Below, piece by piece: positions 17,536 to 25,352 of a stretch of DNA of 64,000 bases. Within the stretch, counting starts at the first letter, position 1; each line of letters opens with the position of its first letter. This DNA comes from Desulfomonile tiedjei DSM 6799. GTDB taxonomy: Bacteria; Desulfobacterota; Desulfomonilia; Desulfomonilales; Desulfomonilaceae. A model generated the notes under the pieces. The model ran no database searches. It saw only the letters and a list, made by a program, of their open reading frames with translations, and was not told the origin of the DNA. The DNA lies in NCBI RefSeq assembly GCF_000266945.1, contig NC_018025.1, positions 806,001-870,000 of the forward strand, in the 5' to 3' direction. The translations under genes were made by a program, and so were the position numbers.

Positions 17536-17859
17536 TTAGCCGCAGCTCTTGGGATTCGGTAGTCCTGCCAAGCGTCGAGCACCTCGCCTGATTCCTTTCG
17601 GGAAACTTGCTTCAATCTGCGATATAGTCATGCCAGTAGCTTTTTTCAACTCTGAATTCAACGGCGCTCTACCATTGGCGAGGTAGTACTCTCGCAAGAT
17701 GTTTATGATACGCCAATGAACTTCCTGCAACTGAGGCAGCCCATCCTCGAGAGCAAAGCTTTCTGCTACAGCTTCACTCCAGGATTCAGGATGGATAAGG
17801 AAACCCTCCTCATCAAGAAGGACTTCCTCTCCATTTATGCGAATTAACGTCTGGCTCAC
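17536..17859 (-). CDS. TusE/DsrC-family sulfur carrier with one C-terminal Cys
   Basis: 107 residues with the DsrC/TusE fold signature (EEGFLIHPESWSEAVAESFA, LQEVHWRIINILREYYLANGRAP, KKATGMTISQIEASFPKGIRRGARRLAGLPNPKSCG). The penultimate Cys of the swinging C-terminal arm is present. The second Cys that true DsrC has eleven residues earlier is replaced by Arg, so it cannot form the DsrC trisulfide and is better called TusE-like. GTG start. It lies directly upstream of a cysteine desulfurase and downstream of a molybdenum oxidoreductase, consistent with persulfide relay. A near-perfect palindrome abuts its start. Confidence 0.85.
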   Translation of the reverse strand: MSQTLIRINGEEVLLDEEGFLIHPESWSEAVAESFALEDGLPQLQEVHWRIINILREYYLANGRAPLNSELKKATGMTISQIEASFPKGIRRGARRLAGLPNPKSCG

Positions 17860-17870
17860 CCGAGTGCCTC

Positions 17871-17961
17871 ATACCAACTCGCTTTCAAGAAGCAATACTC
17901 GAGGAACCTTTTTTACAAAAAAGGTTCCTCGAGTATTACTTCTTTGAAAGCGAGTTGGTAT
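17871..17961. repeat. 91-bp near-perfect palindrome
   Basis: ATACCAACTCGCTTTCAAG... pairs with ...CTTTGAAAGCGAGTTGGTAT, and the inner arm GAGGAACCTTTTTT with AAAAAAGGTTCCTC, leaving a tiny loop. It lies between the stop of the oxidoreductase (17974) and the start of the TusE-like gene. It could act as a terminator or mRNA stabiliser. The ends match those of the other ATACC-type elements. Confidence 0.8.
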
Positions 17962-17973
17962 AACATGTATCTA

Positions 17974-20631
17974 CTACGGTTTCAAAGCGTCCAAGACTCG
18001 CTGGGGAGTCGCCGGAAGGTTGCAGATGCGAGTTCCTCCCGTGGCATCCTGTATAGCGCTCATTATTGCCGCAGCAGTGGGCAGCAAGACGAACTCTCCT
18101 ACTCCCACAGCGCCGAGTGTTCCTTTCTTTCTTGGTGTCTCGAGCAGTATGATTTCACTCTCGAAAGCGGTTTTCATAGTGGGAAACTTGAGGGAAATCC
18201 AATCAGTGGTTGTGCCGTGAATGTACTCTTCACGGAGGGCCATTCCCGCGCCCATGTCCAACCCACCTTCAATTTGCCCTTCTACGATTGTGGGATTGAT
18301 GACGGTTCCGGGATCTACTGCTGCGGTTATCTTCACCACACGAACTTTTCCTGTTTCAGTGTCGACTTCCACTTCGGCTAATTGAACTCCGTGGACTCGA
18401 GACTCAAAAGGAGCCCCAAGACCGGTCTTGGGGTCCAAAAGAGTCGCATCTTGGATTCTTACTCCAAGATAACGTGTTGGCTTCCCAGCTGCCACAAGAT
18501 CGTCGTATCCTGTTGCTCCGACTTCCGTCATAGCTTGTTTCAGATCTTCAATCGCCTTCACCATGGCTCCGCCGCTCATGTACGTGACCCTGCTTCCCGA
18601 GGCTGTGCTGGCATCAGGAGTCTGGTCGGTGTTCCGCGTGACCAGATGGACCTTTGAAGGCGGGATATTCATGAGATGAGCGGCAATCTGAGTAAGCATC
18701 GCATCATTACCTTCTCCGGGGTCGGATATAGAGCCGTACACAGTAAGTCCACCGTCCGGCATCAGTTCCACTGCTACGTTGGACCTGTCGGCTCCTCCTC
18801 TTCCAATACCAAAGCTTCCGCCCGCGATGCCTACTCCGCGACGATACCGGCTGTTCTTGCTAGCGGCTGCCTCGTCTCGAGCGCGATGGTAATGCGGTCG
18901 CAATGCCTCAAGACATCCCGGATAGGGCCATTCCTCGATCACCTGCCCAGTAGAGATAGATTCCCCCGGTTGAAGTGAATTGAGGAGGCGGAACTCCAAA
19001 GAGTCCATACCCAGACGCTGTGCCATCAGTTCCATCGCAGATTCCAGAGCATAGTTCACCTGAGGTGGCCCTGCTCCTCGAGCAGCTCCTCCCCATGCGC
19101 CGTTCGTGTACACCAGTTGTCCGTGAGCCTCCACGGCAGGAATGTTGTAGGAGCCACTCAGCATGAATAAGCACCTGTTCACGATGGCTTTGCCAACTGA
19201 CATATAAGCCCCATTGTCCAGAGTGAAATCAATCTTGTAGCCCGTCAGTCTCCCGTCCCGATTAGCTCCCAACCTCACCTTCATCTTGAACGGGTGACGT
19301 TTGGTAGTAATCCACATGGATTCCGTAAGGGTGCACACATAGCGAACCGGTCGTTTAAAATGGAGCGCAGCCGCGGCTGCAAGCGCTTCGGCGGTAATAT
19401 CCAGCTTGATGCCGAATTGGCCACCGATGAAGGACTGTTCGTAGCGCATATTTTCCCAGCCCACCGCTCCCTGAAGTACCATCAGGTGATGATGTATATT
19501 GATGCTTCTTCCGACGACTACAAGTTTGGGCTCTTCCTCTTCTTCCGTCGTTTCAAAGTAGGCCAGGGATGCTTCCGGCTCCAACGGAGCCTGATGAATA
19601 AGCTGGGTCGAGAACTCGGCTTCCACAATCTCATCCGATTGGCTAAGTGCAGATGCCGCATCCCCCTTTATCTGCGGGTGCACGTAACAGAGATTCGGCG
19701 AATTTTCGTGTACTCTCACGGCATCGTCTGCAAGCGCCTGGTCGGTTGTTTCAATCACGGGCAAAGGCTCATACTCCACGAGAACCGCTGCCGCGGCAGC
19801 GCGAGCCTGATCTCTGGTTTCTGCGGCAACAAGGGCTATAGCGTCGCCCATGACATGAACTTTTTTGTCACACAACAGAGGCTGATCATCCTGCAATCGA
19901 TTTGACCCCTTGATGTCGCTTGCTACCATAATTCCCACTACTCCCGGCATCTGAGCAGCCGCAGAATAGTCTATTTTCTTGATGATCGCGTGAGCCTGCG
20001 GGCTTCGCGCCACGGCCAATTCCAGGACTCCGTCCTTCTGTATGTCTGCGGCGAATTTTGCGGTTCCGCATGCCAGTGCGAGAGCATTCGGCCTTGGGTG
20101 TGAGACACCGATCATACCCGCGCTCAAATCCGGACGATGTTGTTCGATAGTAGTTTGTCCGTTCAAAACATCGGCAGCCAGGTTCACAGCTTTGATAATC
20201 TTCTTGTATCCGGTACAGCGACAAAGGTTGCGCCTGAGCGCTTCCTTTATGGCATCGTCGTCAGGATGAGGATTCTTGTCGAGCAGAACCTTGGTAGCCA
20301 GAACCATACCCGGAGTGCAAAATCCGCACTGAACTGCGCCGGAAAGCACAAAAGCCTCCTGAATAGGGTGAGGCTTGTCAGGAGTGCCCAGACCTTCTAT
20401 GGTGACAATCTCCGCTTGTTCCAGATCCGCTATCTTGGTCAGACACGAGCGAACCGCTTTGTTGTTTACCAACACGGTGCAGGCCCCGCATTGCCCTTTC
20501 CGATCGCAGGACTGTTTCACGCCTGTGAGCCCCAGATCCTCTCGGAGCACATCGAGCAGTACACGCCGATCGTCGTCACCCACGTGCAGAGTAACCGGAC
20601 TACCGTTCACTTTAAAATCGATTTTCTTCAT
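17974..20631 (-). CDS. Mop-type molybdenum aldehyde oxidoreductase
   Basis: 885 residues of the xanthine oxidase family in one chain without an FAD domain, like the Desulfovibrio aldehyde oxidoreductase. N-terminal [2Fe-2S] domain with Cys in QSCDRKGQCGAC and SCLT; second [2Fe-2S] helical domain with QCGFCTPGM and RRNLCRCTGY. The molybdopterin part includes FIGGQFGIKLD, GAYMSVG, AWGGAARGAGPPQ and the C-terminal catalytic Glu region GAVGVGEFVLLP. It would oxidise aldehydes to acids, passing electrons through the Fe-S clusters to a flavodoxin or ferredoxin. The ATG at 20631 has GGAGG 11 bases upstream. No Moco-sulfuration gene (XdhC type) is adjacent, but a cysteine desulfurase and TusE-like protein follow. 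Confidence 0.92.
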   Translation of the reverse strand: MKKIDFKVNGSPVTLHVGDDDRRVLLDVLREDLGLTGVKQSCDRKGQCGACTVLVNNKAVRSCLTKIADLEQAEIVTIEGLGTPDKPHPIQEAFVLSGAVQCGFCTPGMVLATKVLLDKNPHPDDDAIKEALRRNLCRCTGYKKIIKAVNLAADVLNGQTTIEQHRPDLSAGMIGVSHPRPNALALACGTAKFAADIQKDGVLELAVARSPQAHAIIKKIDYSAAAQMPGVVGIMVASDIKGSNRLQDDQPLLCDKKVHVMGDAIALVAAETRDQARAAAAAVLVEYEPLPVIETTDQALADDAVRVHENSPNLCYVHPQIKGDAASALSQSDEIVEAEFSTQLIHQAPLEPEASLAYFETTEEEEEPKLVVVGRSINIHHHLMVLQGAVGWENMRYEQSFIGGQFGIKLDITAEALAAAAALHFKRPVRYVCTLTESMWITTKRHPFKMKVRLGANRDGRLTGYKIDFTLDNGAYMSVGKAIVNRCLFMLSGSYNIPAVEAHGQLVYTNGAWGGAARGAGPPQVNYALESAMELMAQRLGMDSLEFRLLNSLQPGESISTGQVIEEWPYPGCLEALRPHYHRARDEAAASKNSRYRRGVGIAGGSFGIGRGGADRSNVAVELMPDGGLTVYGSISDPGEGNDAMLTQIAAHLMNIPPSKVHLVTRNTDQTPDASTASGSRVTYMSGGAMVKAIEDLKQAMTEVGATGYDDLVAAGKPTRYLGVRIQDATLLDPKTGLGAPFESRVHGVQLAEVEVDTETGKVRVVKITAAVDPGTVINPTIVEGQIEGGLDMGAGMALREEYIHGTTTDWISLKFPTMKTAFESEIILLETPRKKGTLGAVGVGEFVLLPTAAAIMSAIQDATGGTRICNLPATPQRVLDALKP

Positions 20632-21220
20632 GCAGGTCGTTGCCTCCTTGCCTCTCATTGACCTAACGTCACCAGGACCTCACCTTGGCCGCACGGTTGT
20701 TCCATCCCGGTTCAACCATCACCAGTTCACCGCGATTATCACATTGAGGCGAATCTTTCGCTCGGAATTCCGTCGAAACTCTAATTCTTGCTGAGCACAA
20801 TCCGAGGAAAAATCTGCTGTGGTCCCCCCGCGCCTCTGATACCAATGTGCTTTCATAGAGGGAATATTGAGAAACCTATTATTTGCCGGTCCCGGCAAAT
20901 CTCCTTCGCTACGAACGCCACGCCTTGGCGTGGCTGACTTCGCTTCGGAGGCATGCCGATCCCGGGTTTGCTCCCGTCGGTGGCGGGATTACTTTTCTGA
21001 ACGCACATTGGTATGAGTTCCACGCTCGCTCGGCTCCTGGAATTGCAGGAATCTCTCACAGGAACCAGATGTAGAGACTGCATCTTCCAGTGGCTAGTTT
21101 GCTGTAATGTACGCTGTACGAGCCGTTTGTGTCAAGAGAGACATTAGGTCGCCATATCCGGGAGGGATTTAACAATTCCGGAACCGGTAAATAAGACTTC
21201 CATGCATGCGTTAAGATCCA
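20632..21220. other. intergenic region with a MITE-like element
   Basis: Apart from the ATACCAATGTGC element (20839-21014) no gene or clear promoter was seen here, between the oxidoreductase start and the tonB stop. Confidence 0.5.
20839..21014 (+). repeat. 176-bp MITE-like element (ATACCAATGTGC family)
   Basis: Bounded by ATACCAATGTGC and its exact inverse GCACATTGGTAT. The interior (CATAGAGGGAATATTGAGAAACC, CGGTCCCGGCAAATCTCC, GACTTCGCTTCGGAG) is shared with 34818-34973 and, in part and inverted, with 3234-3338. It contains several small internal hairpins such as GCCACGCCTTGGCGTGGC. Confidence 0.85.
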
Positions 21221-21976
21221 TCATGGGCTTGCAGTAGCCCTTTTTTCTTTGAACCGGATAGGCAGCGTGTAGCTTATACTTTCGCCATCCAGAAATCCAG
21301 GCAATGAAGGGAATTTATCTGAAGCCTTGTACATGATTTCCACAGCCGCATTATCGAGGATTTGACAGCCGGATGTTCCCACCACTTCCACTCTGGCCAA
21401 TTTCCGATCCCTGTCTATTGTGAATGCTACCATTACCTGCCCATGACGTCTTTCTTTGAGGGCCTCCTGCGGAAAAAACGTCGCCTGCCGTATGGCGGCA
21501 AGCAGCAGGGATTCGAAATCCCGCATTGCGTTTCCCAAGGCAGCGCGCCGCATATGGAGCGTGCTGGCTACCTGGGGAAGGCTTGCAGACGACTCCTCTT
21601 TCTCAGGTTCCTTCTTCTTTTCGGGCTCTGCAACACGAGGTTCACTATCAGGCAGCTTTTCTGCGATTGTCTCATTGAAATCCGCGGGAGTTTCCTTGAT
21701 AGTCTGTGCCAGTATTTCAGGACTCTCTTCAGGTTGAGACTTCTCCTCGGCTTTTTCCGACTCCACTGCAGCGGGTGAATCGAACGGTGCAGGCGTGGGG
21801 GCGACAGCAGTCATATCCCGATCCGAGATTACGGAGACAAAGACTCGGTCCGGATCGCCGAAGGGATCGCCCGCTATTCCGGACATTGCAGGAAGCAGCA
21901 TGCCAACGGCAGCGAATCCGCAAAGGTGAACGGCCATTGAAGCGCTGATAAAGGGTATGAATTTCTTTGAAATCAT
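21221..21976 (-). CDS. tonB: TonB energy-transducing protein
   Basis: 251 residues: a single N-terminal membrane anchor (about 8-32), a long periplasmic linker rich in Pro, Glu and Lys (about 55-135), and a C-terminal TonB domain (about 150-250) with the family pattern VMVAFTIDRDRKLARVEVVGTSGCQILDNAAVEI. It links the ExbB-ExbD proton channel to outer-membrane receptors. Its start overlaps the exbD stop by four bases (ATGA). With three TonB-dependent receptors 3-13 kb away, this trio is the obvious energiser of that uptake locus. Confidence 0.92.
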   Translation of the reverse strand: MISKKFIPFISASMAVHLCGFAAVGMLLPAMSGIAGDPFGDPDRVFVSVISDRDMTAVAPTPAPFDSPAAVESEKAEEKSQPEESPEILAQTIKETPADFNETIAEKLPDSEPRVAEPEKKKEPEKEESSASLPQVASTLHMRRAALGNAMRDFESLLLAAIRQATFFPQEALKERRHGQVMVAFTIDRDRKLARVEVVGTSGCQILDNAAVEIMYKASDKFPSLPGFLDGESISYTLPIRFKEKRATASP

Positions 21977-22416
21977 CTCGTTTCCGCCGAATCCGGGCTG
22001 TTAGGTTGATCTTTTTTTCTCTGGGTCAGAATTGCAATTCGATGCAATCCCGCTTGCTTGACCATTCCCAGGATGTCCACCATTTGCCCGTATGCTGTGC
22101 TGCGATCGCCTTTGATGAGAACAGTGGTGTCACGATCTTCACGCGCCCGGGTCAATAATTGTGATAACAGCGATTGGCTGTCTACAGGGTCTTTGTTCAT
22201 ATAGATCGTGCCGGACTGATCCACGGAAACAGTTATCTCTTTCTTCTCCTTGTGAATCTTCTGAGAAGATGCTTCAGGAAGATCGAGCCGAATACCTGGT
22301 GAAACGTTGAATGTCGTCGACAAAAGAAAAAATATGATCAACAGAAATACAAGATCGACTAATGGAGTAATATCCAGCGAACTATTCTTTGATTTTCTTT
22401 TGGTGCTGAGCCACAT
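21973..22416 (-). CDS. exbD: ExbD biopolymer transport protein
   Basis: 147 residues. A short cytoplasmic start (KSKNSSLDITPLVDLVFLLIIFFLLSTTF) carries the conserved membrane Asp (LVDLVFLL) needed for proton translocation; the rest is the periplasmic ExbD domain with peptidoglycan-binding features. AGGAAG precedes the ATG. Middle gene of the exbB-exbD-tonB operon. Confidence 0.93.
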   Translation of the reverse strand: MWLSTKRKSKNSSLDITPLVDLVFLLIIFFLLSTTFNVSPGIRLDLPEASSQKIHKEKKEITVSVDQSGTIYMNKDPVDSQSLLSQLLTRAREDRDTTVLIKGDRSTAYGQMVDILGMVKQAGLHRIAILTQRKKDQPNSPDSAETR

Positions 22417-22456
22417 TTGACTCTTCCTCGTAATGGTATAACAAGTGTTTTTCTCG

Positions 22457-23113
22457 TCAGGTTCTCGAAGGAGTCAAAACCCTCAAAGAAGGAGAGTCCG
22501 GCTGCTGCTTGATAAGGGCTTCGGTTATGGCCACAGCCTTCTTTTCCAGCTCAAGGGAGATATGCTCGGACCGACTCTGAACATACCTATCCATGACCAC
22601 TACTGGAATCGCCACGGCAAGACCCGCGAACGTAGTAATGAGCGCTTCGGAAATTCCCGCTGCGAGAAGTGGCGGGTCCACCACGGTGTGTTTGGATATC
22701 ACGTCGAAGGCCTTGATCATGCCCGAAACAGTTCCAAACAGTCCCAGCAAAGGAGAAATGTATGCGACTGTACCCAGGATCGACTGATATCGTTCAAGCT
22801 CCACAGCTTCCTGCTCACCGATCTCGGATACCATGAATCGGATCATATCGCCTCCCTGATCGTGGTGCGAAAGGCCGGCCCGAGCAATTCGGGAAAGAGG
22901 AGAATTAGGGTGGGCATCGCACAGTGCTGCTGCGTCTTCGGGTCGCCCCTGTTTGATGTGTTCCCGAAAGTTTCGGACGAAACCATTGGGAATCAACTTG
23001 TTGTGGCGAAGACTCCAAAGACGCTCGAGAAATACGGTTACAGCGGCAACGGAACATAATAAAATGGGGTACATCGCTATTCCACCCCGGTGAAACAGGC
23101 CAACGAGATCCAT
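22457..23113 (-). CDS. exbB: ExbB/TolQ proton-channel protein
   Basis: 218 residues with three membrane segments (about 10-33, 110-132, 158-182) and the MotA/TolQ/ExbB signature (YISPLLGLFGTVSGMIKAF, GISEALITTFAGLAVAIPVVV). The ATG at 23113 is preferred over the GTG three codons upstream because GGGAG lies 8 bases before it. First gene of the operon, 41 bases before exbD. Confidence 0.93.
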   Translation of the reverse strand: MDLVGLFHRGGIAMYPILLCSVAAVTVFLERLWSLRHNKLIPNGFVRNFREHIKQGRPEDAAALCDAHPNSPLSRIARAGLSHHDQGGDMIRFMVSEIGEQEAVELERYQSILGTVAYISPLLGLFGTVSGMIKAFDVISKHTVVDPPLLAAGISEALITTFAGLAVAIPVVVMDRYVQSRSEHISLELEKKAVAITEALIKQQPDSPSLRVLTPSRT

Positions 23114-23770
23114 GATATTCACTCCCTGAACGCTAAATTAGTGCGCGACCGCGAACAACATCGCAGGACATATAAACGGAAAAATCGCGCGGATCATAGC
23201 ACAATATGCTCAACTGTGCCACCATGCATTTCTTCTGTCAAGGTGTATCTAGAATGCACGCGGCGCTCCCGCTCTAACGAAAGCTTCTGCTTGGTCGATA
23301 CGAGCTAGCCCGAAACGTAGTGGCCGTTGAAAGCGAAGCGTCCGAAAAAAGAGACGACCATTTCTCTAAATGCATGACGCCGCTTTCGTCCAAACGAACA
23401 ATGAGGATCTGGCGCATTCATCTGCGCAGACGGCCGAGCCCATTCCTTCACGGAATTGCTGAGAGATTTCGGTGAGAATGACGAGGAGAGAACCCCTGAC
23501 CTCCGCGGCTACGGCGGTCAAGGGGCAGGCGGGAATAAGGTCTGTCTTCCCGTTACCTGCATTCTCTTCCATTGCGTTGTTCGCGTCAAGATCTTCTTGC
23601 TATTTATCTCATAGGTTCTCTGCCATCAGCAGATGGGGGTATGAGGTGCCGGTATGAGAGTCGCCTTACAATGACTGTCAAATTTCAGTGTCGCGTTATT
23701 TGGATTCTTCTTCCATCATTTCAGCAACTTTGCATTCAACTCTGGACAGGATTTTCGGCCTGAATAACAG
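23114..23770. other. divergent intergenic region
   Basis: It lies between exbB (leftward) and the riboswitch (rightward). Holds repeat copy A (23491-23561). No convincing open frame was found. Confidence 0.5.
23491..23561 (+). repeat. double-hairpin repeat, copy A
   Basis: First stem CCCCTGACC...GGTCAAGGGG with inner CCG/CGG; second stem GCAGG.GGGAA...TTCCC..CCTGC around TAAGGTCTGTC. Related copies at 24330-24429 and 31465-31564 keep the stems by paired base changes (see findings). Confidence 0.7.
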
Positions 23771-23800
23771 TTGACATCTTGAAAGGACTGTTGGTATCGT
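23771..23800 (+). promoter_or_regulatory. probable sigma-70 promoter of the riboswitch transcript
   Basis: TTGACA at 23771-23776 and TATCGT at 23795-23800, 18 bases apart, just upstream of the cobalamin aptamer. Confidence 0.5.
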
Positions 23801-23804
23801 ATAA

Positions 23805-24056
23805 CCGACTTGTCGGTTCCGAAATCCTACCGACATGCTTTGGGGAAAACGGTGCAAAACCGATGCTGCCCCGCAACTGTAACCGTTGACGAAATCTGCT
23901 TATACCGCTGGAAGAAATTCCGGGAACGTGCGGAGATTAGGTAAAGACGGAAGCCAGAATACCCAAGCATGGAGGTTCACCGAAAAATCCTGCGCGGGCG
24001 GGATGGTGAGAGATAAGGTCAGACCCTCTTTCGCCGCGCGCGGAAGAGGGTTTTTC
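23805..24056 (+). ncRNA. cobalamin riboswitch with terminator expression platform
   Basis: The conserved core is plain: GGGGAAAACGGTGCAAAACC (from 23842), then GCTGCCCCGCAACTGTAACC (about 23865-23884), and the B12-box AGCCAGAATACC at 23952-23963 followed by CAAGCATGG. Downstream, at 24024-24050, is a strong hairpin ending in a T tract, the likely terminator. Cobalamin binding would be expected to favour termination and so repress the Cys/Pro-protein and receptor genes that follow from 24577. The 3' aptamer boundary near 24010 is approximate. Confidence 0.92.
24022..24056 (+). terminator. intrinsic terminator of the cobalamin riboswitch
   Basis: CCCTCTT pairs with AAGAGGG, with a GC-rich inner stem (GCCGCGCGCGG) and a following TTTTT. 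It sits about 60 bases after the B12 box, at the right distance for a riboswitch expression platform. Confidence 0.85.
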
Positions 24057-24060
24057 GTTT

Positions 24061-24576
24061 TCTGACGATGAGTAACGGAAGGCTGTGACGAAAGGGCTAC
24101 AGATGTGAACTGCAGGCTTTCTACACAGTCTGATGAGCCAACGTTTTAGCGATGATCGAATGGACAGAGCCTGGGCTGGCTTTCACCAGCCGAGGCTAGA
24201 CGCTGTGAAAGATCTTGACAAGCTACTGTGCTCAGTAGTACGATTCAGCGTAGCGTGCTACTCCTGCGCCTGACTATAATCTGTTTGATACCGATTATGG
24301 TGACGGTTATCGCGGATACGAGTGCTCGACAGGTTCCCAGGGGGGAATGCTGAAGAGGAAACTCCTGACCTCCGCGGCTACGGCGGTCAGGGGCAGGTGG
24401 GAATAAGGTCTGTCTTCCCGTTTCCCGCCTTCTTCCTCCTTTTTGCAATTCCCGATGCGAAATTGTAGTCGTTAATCGACCACTGTCTCGGTAGCCGGAT
24501 CTGCACCGGCGAGACTGCTGCCACTATTTCCGGGTCAGGTCTCGGCTCCCACTTTCTGCAATAGGAGGATGGATTC
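24061..24576. other. leader region between riboswitch and first gene
   Basis: About 500 bases with no supported gene. It contains repeat copy B (24330-24429). TAGGAGG at 24562-24568 is the ribosome binding site of the next gene. Confidence 0.5.
24330..24429 (+). repeat. double-hairpin repeat, copy B
   Basis: Begins CAGGTTCCCAGGGGGGAATGC, then the stem CCTGACC...GGTCAGG and second stem GGGAATAAGGTCTGTCTTCCC. The upstream CAGGTTCCCAGG part is shared with copy C but not copy A. Confidence 0.75.
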
Positions 24577-25239
24577 ATGTACCGTCTTGCCGTTTTATTC
24601 GGCATCGTCATCTTATCATTTGCATCGATTGCGCCCGGATTCTGCCAGGGAATTCCTGGCCGCTATCCGCAACCTTTTCCTACTATCAATTCTTGTGTAC
24701 CAAGTCGTCCGGCTCCCTCTGTATCCCGGACGATCCAGGTTGATGTACCCGTACCGTGTGCTCCCTTACCATGCGGCCCGACAATGGCCTGCCCACTCAA
24801 TCCTTGCGGTCCGCCAGTGTGCGGAGCACCACCCTGCGCGCCTTCCCAGCCGGTACAGGTACGTGTGGATGTGGTCGTTCGTCCTGAAAACCCTCAGCTG
24901 TGCGTACCACAGAGATTCTGCTGCGAAAATCCTCCTATTTTCGAGCCATTCTTCTGCAAGGCTGCGGGGCTGATCCAATCCTTGATCGTTGCTCCGCTGA
25001 GTATCGGTGAGAGGTTCATGGGGCACCCGGTGCCTGCGCCTTTACCGCCGGCCACTCCGATACCTTGCTGCCATATGCCTGTGGCTAAATGCCCACAGCC
25101 ACAGGCTGCGACTCAATGCATGCTGCCTTGCCCACCTCCGATCAGTTATGCATCACCGGGGCTACAGGCCAAGGTTAAACCTTCCTGTAAGCCAATGCCG
25201 GCCCAAGGGTATCCTTCCTGCAGTCCGTTTTCCAGATGA
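24577..25239 (+). CDS. secreted Cys/Pro-rich protein 1
   Basis: 220 residues with a signal peptide (1-23, cleavage near GFCQG). The mature protein is about one fifth Pro and carries about twenty Cys in short motifs (PCAPLPCGP, NPCGPPVCGAPPCAP, RFCCENPP). A non-repetitive core follows (IFEPFFCKAAGLIQSLIVAPLSIGERFMGHPVP), possibly an amphipathic or membrane-contacting helix. The paralogue at 31711 keeps this core and the Cys pattern. No known family was recognised. It is the first gene after the cobalamin riboswitch and sits directly upstream of a TonB-dependent receptor, so a periplasmic or surface metal/corrinoid-binding role is inferred, not shown. AGGAGG precedes the ATG. Confidence 0.75.
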   Translation: MYRLAVLFGIVILSFASIAPGFCQGIPGRYPQPFPTINSCVPSRPAPSVSRTIQVDVPVPCAPLPCGPTMACPLNPCGPPVCGAPPCAPSQPVQVRVDVVVRPENPQLCVPQRFCCENPPIFEPFFCKAAGLIQSLIVAPLSIGERFMGHPVPAPLPPATPIPCCHMPVAKCPQPQAATQCMLPCPPPISYASPGLQAKVKPSCKPMPAQGYPSCSPFSR

Positions 25240-25352
25240 TGGAGGAGCCTTGCTAGGCTTTTGAAACCCCAGGAGATTACTTTTCTCTATCTCAACAATA
25301 TGTAAGATGTCTTCACGGCATATTACATGCTGCTACATAAGGGATAGGTACT

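Noticed and set aside
17536-17859. True DsrC of the sulfite-reduction pathway
   Set aside because: The second conserved Cys is replaced by Arg and no dsrAB genes are nearby.
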